A stretch of DNA of 64,000 nucleotides from Cryptomeria japonica (GCF_030272615.1 NC_081410.1:127395140-127459139); one strand, 5' to 3'. Shown: positions 45,169-57,924, counted from the stretch's first letter. Numbers and translations are program-made. Notes: generated from the sequence alone by a model not told the origin.

Positions 45169-48100
45169 TTATGCGCTCTTTTCAGCCTCTGCGGTTTGTT
45201 CAACAGGTTGTTCGGTTGCAACCTCTTCTATCTTTTCAGGGGCGCTCTCCAACTGCTCCGGATCATGGGTGGAATATTTAACTTCCCACTCATTATATGT
45301 CTCTTCTGTTGGCCATGAAAAATTAATCACATTATCTTTGATTTTAGTCAACCTTTTCCAAGAATTTCTCAGTTTGTTGACTTCTGAGTTAAGAAAACTA
45401 TAATGTGATTTAATTTTTTCTATTTCCTGTATTGTTGTAACAAAGAAAGAGGTATCATCAAGATCAATGATTCCCTTAACCCTTGCTGACAATTTGACTT
45501 CTATCTCTTTAAGCCATATTTGCTTGTCTTTCAACTGATCCGGGTTGGCAAAAATTCCTGGGAGCAACTCAAAAACTTGATCAGCGTATTCCTTCTTGCA
45601 TAGATTGACCTTTCTATCCACATTATCTACATCTGCTGCCAATTGCATTAAAACTTTAGCGACATCAGAAGTGGATTTGATAATGGGATTGGCTCTTGCT
45701 TCATCACAGGATACACTCATGAACTCTAAATCTTGCTCCCTAGGCCTCCATTTGTCAAAAATGGGTGTCAAAATGGCTTTATCTCTCCTCAGTTCATTCC
45801 ATATCTCCATAACTTTTCCCACACTGTTGTAAAGCAATGAGACATTTATCGTATCTGCAAAACTGGAGATTGTGGCCCTTACCTTTTCCTCATACTTCCC
45901 TGCATACAAAGCCTGAGCTTGCTTCAGGTTTTCTAGTTCTTGAGGAGTAATCTCAATCATTTGGGAGCTGGAAGGTGCTGGAGATGGTGGAAATTCGATG
46001 ATAGGGCTTGTAGGTGGAGGTCTTGCAAGAGAGGAGGAAATCATCAATGTTGAAGGCTCACCCTGTTGGTGCTGTCCCATCAGTTGGCTCTGCAACTTGG
46101 CAATGATGCTATCTTTGCCCCTTACCTCCTCCTTGGCACTGTTATAGGCCTTCAAAACTGTTTCCAACTTAATTTGGAGGGCCTCCTTTTCTTTGGCTTC
46201 CTTCTCAGCCACTGCAACACTGAATTTTGCAGTTTCTAGCACAGTGCTAGCAGCCTCTACTACCCCTGTACTCTGCACTCTTTTTACCATCAATCCACTG
46301 GGGTGTCTTTGCCTTTCTTGCCCTCATTTCTCTTGAGGGACCACATAACTAGTGCAGCATTATCCTTGCTGAATGTAACCCCTTCCATGGGTTTAGTTTC
46401 TTTTCTTACTGCATCTAGCACCAGAGCATCAGCAATATCCCACTCTGGTAAGATGAGCACTCCAGCTTGTGCTACTAGATCTCTTCCCTGTTCAGGAGTG
46501 ATGGTTTTGAATTCTTCCATCATCTCCTGCTTTATTTCCTCCTCCACTGAGGCTGGATCTTTATCAGGCTGCTCAGCCTTTCTTGTCTCACATCTAGCAT
46601 TATATCTATCTATATGTTGTTTCCAAATGAACTGCATAAATGCTTCTGATGTGACAAAGTTGTCATCAGCTAAAAAGGCACTACTTGCCTTTTTTATCTC
46701 AGGATCCCACTCTTGGCCTTTAAGTTCAGTTGAGGTAATGTCCATTTCAGCTTCAATGGGCTCTTTTGGCATCCCTTCTTCCACTTCATCATAAGTGTAC
46801 GCAATCTCCCCCAAGCTGCCCAACTGCAAGAGGTGTGCAGCTGCTGCATGTTCATCTCCTATGTGAATAGGGGATTGGGATGGGGAATACAAGGGTGTAT
46901 CTGATTGCACTTCCTTCCCCACCCTTTGCTTCTTTGGGCTGTCTTGGATGTCAATGACATCTTGTATCTTCCTCTTTCCTTTTGATGCAGAGGGCTCCCC
47001 TGTTGTGGGTACCAGCACACTATAACCTGATTTCTTTCGCAGTGTGTAATCACCAGGAGGAATTGCTTTGGTGGAAGCTGACCTGCTCAAGATCACTCTG
47101 GCCTTTTCAGGGTCACTTTTAATCACAGCCTCCCTCTTCTCCTTTAGTGTTTGCATTACATCTTCAAAGCAAACAATCAAAAACTTTATTTTTTCTTCAA
47201 ATGGGAAGAAACTAGACAAAGGGTCATAGCTAGCATCAAATTGATGCACAAAATCCAAGGCTTTCTTATAAGCCACCCACTTTTCTTTCCTTAATTCCTG
47301 CTCATCTAAATCAAATTCATTTCTGATGAGATCTTCAGGAAATTGAAATTGATGAGGCCTACCTCTGCATGCTACCTTCTTCCTGAACATACCATTGAAG
47401 AAGTCCTCCGGATCAGCACACCGAGACACTGCAGTGGATAAATGGTAAGGTTTGAGGAAATCCTCAAAGCAATTCCAGCCTCCCTTTGTAATTACGAATT
47501 GGTGGGCTATGGTAGCTGCAGGGAAAATGGTCCCTTTACCTCTGCCTGTTAACTCTGCCTCTTGTAGGCCACCAATTTGTCTAAGGATCTCAACTATTCC
47601 CACTTTGAGAGGGACCTGGTAAGGTAACAAAAATGGAGTACCCCTAAAACCAAAAACTCTGAAAACTGTGGAGACTGGATATAAGTACATGTCGCCCCAG
47701 TTATGAACAATTTTGATGTTCTCTGCGAATTCTTTTGGCCTTATGAATTCCAGAAGAACCTTAAGGACTCTTGGGTTATCAGAGCAAAGGAGAGTCCTTA
47801 TTTTAGATGCAAAATATTTATCAAACGTTAGGAAACTAGCATCCTCTCTGTCCCATGACAACACAGTACTCCATAATTGTATCGGCATTTTCTCTCCTTC
47901 CTTCTCTTTAACCAGGTCTAGTCCACTGGCGAAATAATCACCACCTTTGAAGAGAAAAAAGTGCATTAAGAGTGAATACCATCCGAAAGGTCTATCCACC
48001 TTTCCATTTTTTATTCCTATCAACCCTCCATGGATAGCATCGGCAATGTAAGAAGCATAATCGAATGTGATAGCAAGAGAAGGATTCAAAATCTGAACAA

Positions 48101-48794
48101 TCATTAGCAAGTAATGATTTGACATATTTTCTTCAGCATCCTCTCCTAGAACTTGGCAAAGTGCCCAATACATTCCTTTAGCCCTTAAGGTAAACATACT
48201 CAATGAAAAAGGCTCTTGTGTGTTGGGCCCTACAACTGCTAACCCTCCTATTTTTAGAAAAAGTTCTTTAAGAGGCCCATTCCTAAGATGACTCCTCTAT
48301 GCACTGTACACTTGGGCTAATGATGTGAAATTTATGGGTTCTAGGAAGTTTGTGAACTCATTGAGCTCAAATGCTATTCTTAATTCTTCCGCATTGATTT
48401 CCACAAGGGTTTTCCCATTTACATCCCGGATGCATCTTGTGACTGAATCATAGTTCAATGCCATTTGGGTTAGCAAGTCTATATCCATGAATACCCCTGG
48501 GACTACTAATTTCCCAACATCTAGTTCCCAAATACTGTTTTGAGGAGCAGGAGAATTCCTCATTCCAAATCCGACTCTAAACAACCCCAAACCGGACAGT
48601 CCAAGCTGTGGGTCTCTCAACCAATTACCTTTGTCATACAATTCTTCTCGTATCTTCAGACAGGGAGCCCTGGGCACTAACTCTTTGGCCTTTGATGTCT
48701 GGTTAGTTGACAATGTCAACTGTTCGAAAAAATCATCACATACACTTCTTTCTAAATAATCAACCTTGCCGGAAAATTCCCTTTTAGGAGCCAT
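45169..48794 (-). pseudogene. LTR-encoded ORF, left copy (about 1,200 codons, lightly broken)
   Basis: Unrecognised protein. The proposed start is ATG at 48794-48792 (MAPKREF); an upstream in-frame Met exists at 48872. Blocks: an N-terminal globular part with WELDVGKLVVPGVFMDIDLL; a middle part with LCQVLGEDAEEN and FLLPYQVPLKVGIVEILRQIGG; a nuclear-localisation-like KGKRKIQDVIDIQDSPKKQR; an acidic region; a coiled coil (EKEAKEKEALQIKLE); and a C-terminal helical part ending EQPVEQTAEAEKSA. This copy has one stop (TAG at 48297-48299; the right copy has a Gln codon) and a 16-bp deletion near 46300 that shifts the frame. The lesions differ from those of the right copy, so the frame was intact when the element inserted. 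The role is unknown. Confidence 0.75.
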
Positions 48795-49329
48795 TTGAAA
48801 ATGCAAGAAAATGAATACACTCTTAAACAATCCTGCAACACGAGAATGATTTTTATTTAAAACACCACACAAGAATTGCTACAAAACATGAAAGAACCTG
48901 ATGCTTGCTTGAAGGAATTTGCTCTACAACTAAACCGCTTGCTCTGTATCTGAAAAAGATAACTCTGCATCTGCTCTTCGGCAAAATCTTTTAAAAGATA
49001 TCTTCACTTGGTTGTTAGGAAATAAAATACTTGTACTCTGGGCCTTAACTATAACATTGATTCCGCATGCTTCGGCCATCCCTTCAAAATTGAATTCATA
49101 CGAGAATTCATATTTTTAACTCCAACGGGTCACAACATTCCTGCAAGTGTTTCACTGTTACCTTTTCGTTATTGATGGATTTGTCTTTAGTCTGGGTCTC
49201 ATTTTTCTATTGGCTACATAATACCACGCGGCACCCTACCATTGGCCTTAAAAATCCCTTCGCATTCCACTTGATACTAACCGCGTGTCTTTCTTTATAC
49301 TGTGACGGGCCCACATTTTCTTTTTTGAC

Positions 49330-50440
49330 CATGTCATCATTATGACACGTGGACGACTCTTGTTAACTCTCGCTATTTCGCGGGCTTAAAGAGTGAGCAT
49401 TTTACCCTTGCGAAATAGCGCAGGCCATTGGATCATCCCTCAAGTTGATCACTAATTAATCCTTTTTAAAAAAGGTTCTCAGGAATGGTGGGCCCACTGA
49501 CTCGTCACTAACACCTGGCATCCAGTCACTTGCGGTGCTGATTTGTCGCTCTGTCATTCACCAAAAAGAAACCACGAGGGGTCCCACTTTCGTCTCAACA
49601 GGTCTATCTCTCACTTCATCATCATGACACGGGACGGCTCACATTAACTCTCGCTATTTCGCGGGCCTAAAGGGTGAGCATTTTACCCTTGCGAAATAGC
49701 GACGACCGTCGGATCATCTCTGCAGTTGATCGGCATTTAATCCTTTGAAAAGGCTCTTAGGAATGGTGGGCCCGCTGACTCATCACGAACACATGGCATC
49801 CTTATCACTCGCGGAGCTGATTTGTCATTTTCTTATTTGCCAGAAAGGAACCATAGGGACCCACATTTTCCTTTTAGACTGCGTGTCATCATGACACATG
49901 GACGGTTCTTGTTCATTCTCTCTATTTTGCGGGCATAAGGAGTGAGAATTTTACCCTTGCGAAATAGCGCGGGCCGTTGGATCATCTCTTAAGTTGATTG
50001 ACATTTAATCTTTTGAAAAGGCTCTCATAAGATGTGGGCCCGCTAACCCATCATGGACACCTGGCGCCTTGTCACTTTCGGAGCTGACTTGTCACTCTGT
50101 CATTTGCTAGAAGGAGCCACGAGGTCTCAATAAATTGTTAACAGCTGTACCTGCCAGGTCATCTCCACCTGCGACCCGACTCATCTCTGGGGCCCACTTT
50201 GAACCTTTAATCCTGACCCGCTGACTGTGGTGACTTGTGCCACGTGCTACCTTTTAATACGCCAGAAGAAAGCCACGGGGCTCCAACCACCTTTGACAGC
50301 TACACCCTTTACTTCCTCCGTCATGACACATGGATGGCTCTCGTTAACTCTCACTATTTCGCGGGCCTAAAGAGTGAGCATTTTACCCTTGCGAAATAGC
50401 GCAGGCCGTTGGATCATCCCTAAAGTTGATCACTAATTAC
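49330..50440. repeat. LTR subrepeat array with CGCTATTTCGC inverted repeats (left LTR)
   Basis: Four related units of about 270-430 bp. Each holds ATCATGACACGTGGACGG, then an inverted repeat CGCTATTTCGC...GCGAAATAGCG (perfect 11-bp arms, loop 28 bases) at 49371-49420 and 49652-49701, with slightly altered forms at 49922-49969 and 50352-50401. After it come GGATCATCCCT-AGTTGATC and GGTGGGCCCGCTGAC. G-box cores CACGTG occur at 49346-49351 and 50241-50246. In minus orientation the array lies at the start of the LTR, where a U3 enhancer is expected. Confidence 0.85.
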
Positions 50441-50530
50441 TGGGCCCGACAACTTTAGAAGAAAAGCATAAAAGGCATAAAATTTTCAAATAATCAACGT
50501 AGCCGCCTAGGCAAAAAACAAGGGGGGACA

Positions 50531-50558
50531 CTTCCTACGACCCCGCGACCCATAACTT
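50531..50558 (-). other. Candidate polypurine tract of the giant element
   Basis: The minus strand just before the left LTR start reads GGGTCGCGGGGTCGTAGGAAG. It is purine-rich but interrupted by pyrimidines, so it is a weak tract. It is accepted because of its position. Confidence 0.45.
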
Positions 50559-50902
50559 AAGTGAATAAAGTAACAGAAGATTAGAAACCAGAGGGTTTAA
50601 CACAAAAAGATAAGATCTAAAAAATAAAAAACCCTTAAACCCCCAAGGTTTAGAACAAAGCTGAAGCACTTGGGATTACACCCTATTCGAAAAATTTCAA
50701 GGTACCATAGCCAATTATGGGAAAAGAAGAACCCAATTTTAAAACAGTGATAACAACGCCTCTGACTGGGGATGGTTGATTGCGAGATCAACACAAGAAA
50801 ACTCAAAAACTCTGGAGAAACAGATCAAAACACAGACCAAAACCAGGAAAGCAAGAAAGAAAACAAAATATATACAAACAAAGGACCTACCGTGCATGGA
50901 CA
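50559..50902. other. Short untranslated stretch between integrase and 3' LTR
   Basis: No domain on either strand. Open stretches here run across the integrase end and have no motif. Confidence 0.5.
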
Positions 50903-53521
50903 TTAAGAGAAATAATGCTTCAGGAATTGTCCATGCACTGGAAATTCCTGCATTTCATCATTCATATTCTTCAAAAAATAGGAATCCTTACCATTCAGGT
51001 CACAAACCATAAAAGGGCCAATCCATAGTGATTCAAATTTTTTATGCTTTCCTTTATCCTGTCCTTTTGCATTCCACTGAAGAACTATGTCATCAATTTG
51101 AAACTTCCTTAGGGATGTCCTCTTATCAAAAAGATACTTTGACTGCAACTGGATCTTCTGATTTTTCTTATGGGCAGAAGTCCTAAACTCCTCCATTTCT
51201 ACAATTTGGATCATTTTGTTTTCCATTGGTTCAAATATTTCCATGTCCTTATCCTGCAAAAACTTATACACTGGAAGAAGGTTATTTACCGGTAATCTGG
51301 CTTGGGTACCATAAACCAACTCAAAAAGTGACATTCCAATGGATTTTTTAACTGTTATTCTATCTGCCCATAGAGCTAACTTCAATTTTTGATCCCAAGA
51401 TCTCTTGTTTTCTTCTAAAATTTTCTTGATGATATTCAACAGGCTTTTGTTGCTGGATTCTGCTTGTCCATTCCCCTGAGGGTGATAAGGTGATGAGTAT
51501 GACATGAGTAGACCATGACTATTGCAAAAACCTACAAATTCTTTTGATCTGAAACACATAACATTATCCATTACCAATTTTGCAGGTGTTCCAAATCTAG
51601 TCACGATATTATCCATCAGGAAATCAATGACAATTTTACTAGTAGCTCTTCTTGTAGGAATAGCTTCTATCCATTTGGTAAAATAATCAGTAGCCACTAT
51701 AATCCATCCATGACCTCTTCCTGACTTCTCAACAATTTCTCCAATAAAATCAATGCCCCATTGGACAAAAGGAGCTTCTACAGAGACTGGATTTAGGAGT
51801 AAGGCTCCTTCATACTTGCGCTTAGAAGAAAATCTTTGACATGGATCACATCTTTGAACATATGCATGGGTATCTTTAAATAAGGTAGGCCAATAGTACC
51901 TAGCCCGTATTATCTTACCAGCAGTAGTCTTAGCAGAATAGTGACCTCCACATACTCCATCATGCATTTCAATCAACACCTGTTTAGCTTGAAATTCATC
52001 CAAACACATTAGTAACTCTCCATCTCTTTTTCTCCAAAAAAAATCACCCTGAATGAGCACATACTTTTGGGACTTAAGCTTCAAAGTTCTCTTCTGATTG
52101 TGTGTCATTTCTTCTGGTAGTATGTTACCTTTCAATACTTGGATTATCTCTGTGTACCACGGTTGTCTCTCAATACTAGTAACCAAAGCATCTCTAACTT
52201 CAACATTGTGTATTTCTACATTCATGAGATTTGACTCAGTCATGAGCTTAGCCAAACCTAACCCTCTCACCAATTTAGTGATCTTTATCTCCAAATTGAA
52301 CTCCTGAATTCTATTGATCCATCTACATCTCTTCCCAGTAACCTCAGACTGAGACAAAATATCTTTAACTGCAGCATGTGGAACATAGGCAATGACGTTT
52401 GCATTCACCAGATATGGCCTAAAACCTTTAACAACTTTAACTAAGGCATAATCTTGTTTCTCCATGATTTCATATTTTAGTTTTGCCACCTGCAAAGATT
52501 TACTATAGAAAGCTATGGGATGTTCATATCCTTCATTGTCCTTTTGTAATAATACTGCAGCCACCGTGTGATATGAGGCAAAAGAAAACAGAAAAAAAGG
52601 CTTACCACAATCTGGGGATTTCAACACTGGTGCTTCCTGGATTGCCTTCTTAATCTCATCAAAAGCTTTTGAAGCTTCTTGATCCCAATGAAACTTTGCG
52701 TCCTTCTTGAGCAACTTGACAATAGGCTTCACTATCTCAGCAAAGTTTGCAATGAATCTCCTGACAAAATTCACTTTGCCTAAAAAAGACTGGATTCCTT
52801 TCACATTTTTAGGTTCAGACACTCTGTTGATTGCTTCAATTCTTTCAGGGTCTATTCTTATCCCTTCCTTGGAAACTATGTGTCCCAATAACTTTCCTTC
52901 AGTGACCCCAAAATGACATTTCTTGGGATTCAGTGATACACCAAATTCCAAGGCTTTATCGAACACCTTCTCTAAATGTCCACAATGATCATCAGCTTTC
53001 TTTGAGAAGCAGGTTAGATCATTTTGGTAAACCACCATAATGATATTTATGAATTCCTTAAAAGCCACATCCATAGCTCTCTGAAATGTATCTCCTGCAT
53101 TTTTTAATCCAAACGACATTCTCACATATACATAGGTTCCCCATGGAGTAGTGAAAGCTGTTTTAAACTGTTCAGACTCCTTTACTAGCACTTGATTGTA
53201 TCCTGAGAAACCATCCATCATGGATAAAAGATCACATCCTGTCACTCTTTGTAGCATTGCTTCCATATTTGGGGATGAATAATTATCTTTTAAGGAAGCA
53301 ACATTAAGATTCCTAAAATCAACACACAATCTGATGTCTCCATTCTTCTTTCTTACTCAGACCAGATTAGAGACCCATGAAGAATGTCTTATTGGTTTGA
53401 TAATCCCCCCTTCTCTCAATTTAGTCAACTCTTGTTGCATTTTAGTTTCTAATAAGGGGTTGATAGGTCTCTGTTTCTGTCTGAAAGGCTTAGCATCTGG
53501 AAGTAAGGGAACTTCATGCTA
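50903..53521 (-). pseudogene. Giant element RT, RNase H and integrase (nearly open)
   Basis: An 808-codon open stretch from 53329, preceded in frame by RT start sequence broken by TGA (53359-53357) and TAG (53521-53519). RT: MMDGFSGYNQV (first catalytic Asp kept), then YQND at residues 101-104 where YxDD is normal, so the RT is inactive. The gypsy RNase H (about residues 240-325) reads FSFASYHTVAAVLLQ with Phe at the first catalytic Asp, a known kind of loss in elements with a second RNase H. Integrase: H455, H463, C494, C497 zinc set; catalytic D527, D588, E624 (exactly 35 residues between the last two), all intact. It ends with a WIGPFMV-type tail. There is no chromodomain. Confidence 0.88.
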
Positions 53522-54400
53522 AAAAAGATCTTGTCTATACGCCTTAAGGTCTTCATAAGACCAAGCAAAGACATGCTTATACCTTTTCAATAAATTGATA
53601 AGGTTAGTCCTAACATGAGGGGGTAATTTCTTTCCAATATATACCAACTTGGGGAATGATTTTGTCCCTAGGTTTACCTCCTCCAATTCTTCTAACTTGG
53701 TGGTAGATTGCTGGTGTAAATGACTATCATTATAACTAAACATACTCTCTAGCGCCACCAACCCTTTAGATATCTCATTAGCTTCCAACTGGACAATATC
53801 ATTTCCAAACACTGTCTCTCTATTGTCCACCACTTCCACCAATGCATTGCAATCAATCTTTTGTCCATCATAATCATCAACACATTGGATGAACCTAAGA
53901 ATATCTTCATCATCAACAAAAACTTGCCAATTATATACATTATCAGGGATGGCCGGCCTAGCTTTTATTTCCACAGTGGAAATACCAGTTAGCGTTGCAT
54001 CATCATTTTTTAAAGCAACATTAGCTAGGAAATCTACCATAATATTTTTGGTTCGCTCTATCCAATTAATAGAAAATGCATCAAAATGCTCAATGACATC
54101 CCAAACAGCATGCTTATATTGCTTCAATCTATCATTCTTGGATGCATATTTAGATCTCACCTGAGAGACAACCAACTCTGAATCCCCCATTACTTTCAAC
54201 AGTTGGATTCCATGCTTTTTTGCAACCTCAAGTCCTAGTAACAGGGCTTCATACTCTGCAGTATTATTTGTGCACTGGAATGCCAATAAAAATGAGTATT
54301 TAAAAGTTATACCTGATGGGGACACAAAAAGAACCCCTGTTCCAGATCCTTCTTTAGAGCAAGCTCCATCAAAATACATCTGCCACAACCCATACTGCTA
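53519..54400 (-). pseudogene. Archaeal-type RNase H placed upstream of RT
   Basis: Open from Met 54388 with a TAG just before it (54400-54398) and another at its end (53521-53519), all in the polyprotein frame. The domain reads MYFDGACSKEGSGTGVLF, NNTAEYEALLLGLEVAKK and KVMGDSELVVSQV, so D7, E45 and D69 are present, with a fourth Asp in IMVDFLANVA (D129). This is the second, acquired RNase H typical of Tat-group elements and it looks catalytically complete, unlike the gypsy RNase H downstream. It is followed by the pre-RT segment NLLKRYKHVFAWSYEDL. In the Ogre elements I know, this domain sits between the gypsy RNase H and integrase; here it sits before RT. Confidence 0.82.
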
Positions 54401-55540
54401 TGCTTGTAGCTCGACTACAATTGGGTCAGTATTTTTCAATTGAGGTGATATTGGTTGAAGTCTGAAGTTATCTAAATCCACATCAATCATACAATTAAGT
54501 ATATTAGGGTCCACATTTTCAATTACCTTAGGAGCTCATGGCTCCCTATATAGTTTGACCTGATTGCCACCAATAGGAATAGTAGCATAAGACAAGTCCA
54601 GTTGAACATTTCCCCCCACTGCTACTGTCCACTGTCTAGAAAGTAACATATCATAGTGGGGTTTAGTATCAGTAACAATAACATCCATTTTATAAGTGGC
54701 TTCAAGAAATGCTGCTATTTTTACTTCTACATCTTTCATTGTACCTATCACAGGCACTTCTCTATTATCCATGGCATAACATTTCCCATACACAGTGGTT
54801 ACTGATAACCCTAGTTCTTTCATAACACCATAGGGAATTACATTAGCAGCTGCTCCTGAATCTATCATGCATTTTTTAATCAACCGGTTATTTACTAGCA
54901 AAGTAACACAAAAGGGATCTACCTGAGAAGGCTCCTGAATGATGGTGGTTCCAACATATACCTCTGGGGTTTGGAACTCTTTATCCTTTCCAACTTTATT
55001 CGAACCAGTGGGTAATACTAGGTCACTATCAGATATACTAGAGAATAAAGACAAAGCTGCATCCTTATGTTCTTTAATCTTTAGCAATTCTATTAATGGA
55101 ACAGTGACTTTCATTTGAGTTAAAGCTTGGGCCATATCAAATGCAGAATTATTACATTTTTCGGTATTAACCTTAACCTTTTCTATTTTGAATTGACTGG
55201 CCCTCTTCACTGTCTCTGCCCTTTGTACATCACCAACATTTTTGTCATCTATGCCTTTAGGTAAGTCTTTAACTTGTTCCTCTTTTTCTTGACTGGCTTT
55301 AAGAATATCAGTAACACCTCTTAATGCCCCCTTTTTTGTGACTTCTTTTACAAACATAGAACCTGGTTCACCTTGATCAGTGTCTCTCTTGGTGCTTCTC
55401 AGATTGTAGTTATGTTTTTCTTTGGCGATTGTAGCCTTAGTGAGATTTTTAACTTCTTCCTCACTAGGCCTCCTAAGATGAACTTCTTCATCTTCAATTG
55501 TTACCACATTCAATGTAGGATGCCAACCTAAGGCTAACTA
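54401..55540 (-). pseudogene. Giant element aspartic protease region
   Basis: Open from 55513 to a TGA at 54538-54536 (Trp expected), preceded in frame by a TAG at 55540-55538. The protease core reads KKCMIDSGAAANVIPYGVM (DSGA at residues 218-221 of this piece), then YAMDNREVPVIG and the C-terminal YDMLLSRQW motif (MLLGRPW in relatives). The active-site triplet is intact. Upstream is a charged Lys/Glu linker. The last 45 codons lead without a shift to the archaeal RNase H. Confidence 0.82.
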
Positions 55541-57889
55541 TCCTTGCACTAACCTTTCATTATCTAGCACATCACTGTATTCACTTTGCATTGATTCCTC
55601 ATCACTTTCTATGATGGTTTCAAACATATTAATGTCAGGCTCTGCTTCTGGCCTCATAGATTCTTCCAAAGCTTGAGCCACTGCACACTAATGAGGAGAA
55701 TGTGGTCCATCACAAGCAATACACCAAGGAGTATTTTCTATATTATTAACAGTTTTCCCTTTTAAAGGATCTGGTGTGTCTTGGCTTTGGGCAATTTTAG
55801 GCTTCTCAACTTGGGGCTTACCATCCTTCCAATTTGTATTGTATGGCATACCATGTAATCTAGGAGGTCTATTTTGCCAGTTATAATGGGGCTTATCATT
55901 TTTGTTGACCTTAGCAGTCAAATCTTTCATAGTAGTAACCAGTTTTTCTATTTTATCCTCCTCTTTAGCAACTTTGTTAGGTTGTTGTTTGGTTTCATGC
56001 CATAATCTACCATCTGTCCTTCTTCCTAATTTTTCAGACGCTTTTCTATTACTTTCTACATTTATGGAAATTCTAAAGGCATCCCTCAGGTTATGAGGAT
56101 TTTTATCTCTCAAAATATAAGCCATTTTGGAATCAAATGCATTATAGTATGTATTAAGACACATATTATCATCTAGCCTCATTACTTGATACAATCTGTG
56201 CATAGCTTTCTAGAATCTAGCATTGAAATCGGTGACTATTTCATTTTCAGATTTTCTAATGTTATTGAACTCATTCAGCATGAAACTCACATTAGTCTTA
56301 TCACCATACTGTTCTTGAAAGTAGTTTTTAAAATCTTCCCATGAACCTATGCTAGCTACTGGAAGACCTTTGTACCAATCTCTTGCATCATCAACCAGGG
56401 ATTGAACAAACAGTTTCATAATAACATCTTCATCTGCTATCTCATAATCATTTATCAAATCCCCAAAAGATTTCAGATGTTCCTCAGCACTAATCGCATT
56501 GTTCCCAGCAAACTTATGGAGTCTGTCTCTTAACTCAGTAGGAACATGATTTGGATACCCTGGAATCCCATCAAAAAACAATTGCCTATATTGTTCTAGA
56601 TTGATTGGCCTTCTTTGAAAAGGGGAAATAGCACTATTATTTCCCATGATCATTTTAGCTTTTGGGATTGGAGATTGAGATGTTTGGGTGTACTGTTTAT
56701 TTGAGGGTATTTGGCTTACTGAGGCAATATTAGCATGTACTACAGGTTGAGTATTGACCTGAGGAAAAGAGATGTGTTGGGGATTAGGCTTGCTAAGATC
56801 TTCCGATGGGAATGTAATAGGAGGAGCTTTTAAGTAGTTAATCTTTCTTTTAACTTCCTGATTAGCCGCTTCTAACTCAGTCTTTTCCAATTCTATTTGG
56901 AGGTCTTCCTTTTCCTTTCTCATCCTTTCCATCTCTCTCTCATGTGCTAGAATCCTATGAGAAATCCCTTCTGCAGTTTTAGATTCTACTTCATCATCTA
57001 CCCATATCTGTTTTCCTTTGTCTAAATTGACTTTAGGAAGCTGGGAGTTATTAGATACTTCCTTAATTGGCTGGGCTACGGACTTAGAAGCTGGTCTAAT
57101 CTTAGGGATTAAGATCTCCCTAATCACTGGTCCTTCTTCATCACTTTTTTCTTTTTCCTTAGCAAGCACTTCAAGATCAGCTATCTGTCTAAGTAGCCTA
57201 TCTCTCTCCATCAATTTGGCTTTAACTTCCTTTTCCTTATTTGCCTCCTTTTGGACTCTTAGGGAGATTAAATGATGGACTCTTTTGTTTAAATCTTCAA
57301 TCTCTTGAGACATTTTATCCTCATCAGGGTAGTTTTCTTCAGAGTCTGATGCATTAATTTGATCTATGTCAATTAAGCTAATGTTCCCATCTATTGTCCT
57401 AGGAACAGAGTGCCTAATTGCATTTGAACTGGTTCTATCTTTTGCAGAAACACTAACATGAGATAGATCTCGATTTAAAATAGGTGCATCATCAATATTT
57501 CCAAACAATCCTGAATGGAAACCTAAAATATCATGCTCTGAATCTCTAGAAGATGAATTTGACTTTGCATAGATAGGTCGATCAGGCATCTTACCAGTAT
57601 TATTGTTTTTCTGCACCCACGCAGTATTTGATGGCTCATGCATCACAGATCTCTTCTGGCCTCTTCGTGACTGTTCTGGCAGACCTTCTTGCAAGGTTTC
57701 ACGAGGATGTTTCTTCATGAATGATCTTGTGTTCTTATTTCCTTGCATCTCGCTTGTCTTTCTTTTAGAAAATTTGTATCTCACAAGGACTGGTTCAAAA
57801 GTAACAGAGTCGCCACCCACAAAACTATGGGAAAAATGAAAACAAGCAGTCTTACCCACAAACATACAACAATATTCTCCACAAGTCAC
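55541..57889 (-). pseudogene. Giant element gag
   Basis: Open from 57889 to a TAG at 56212-56210, then from 56203 to a TAG at 55690-55688, the same frame throughout. The N-terminal half is low-complexity and coiled-coil (MSQEIEDLNKRVHHLISLRV; HEREMERMRKEKEDLQIELEK). The capsid domain follows: QLFFDGIPGYPNHVPTELRD, FVQSLVDDARDWYKGLP and WEDFKNYFQEQYG, the standard retrotransposon gag pattern. A zinc knuckle with C-x2-C-x3-H-x4-C spacing (CIACDGPHSPH-stop-C) is split by the second TAG. The true start may be the later Met (MQGNKNTR, about 57748), because the first codons overlap the leader only 36 bases from the primer site. Confidence 0.8.
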
Positions 57890-57924
57890 GACACAGATCT
57901 GTGTTTATATCTTTGTTATAACTC

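Larger units (their letters stand above)
44228..50530 (-). repeat. Giant element 3' LTR, about 6.30 kb
   Basis: On the minus strand it starts TGTCCCCCCTTG at 50530 and ends GAAAACA at 44228, aligning with the right copy's end (GGACAACA at 57947). The left flank is CAAGG (44223-44227), the candidate target duplication. Its partner lies outside the window. It contains a long ORF (48794-45169), subrepeats (49.3-50.4 kb) and two conserved TATA-like boxes after the ORF. Confidence 0.82.

Noticed and set aside
45080..45403. Plus-strand frames conserved in both giant LTRs (45080-45403 and 58799-59122; also 46303-46794 and 60026-60517)
   Set aside because: They are antisense to the long LTR ORF and are duplicated only because the LTR is; no motif supports coding.
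51000..53500. A host gene in the 808-codon open frame
   Set aside because: The order RT, RNase H and integrase and the flanking LTRs show a retroelement pol.
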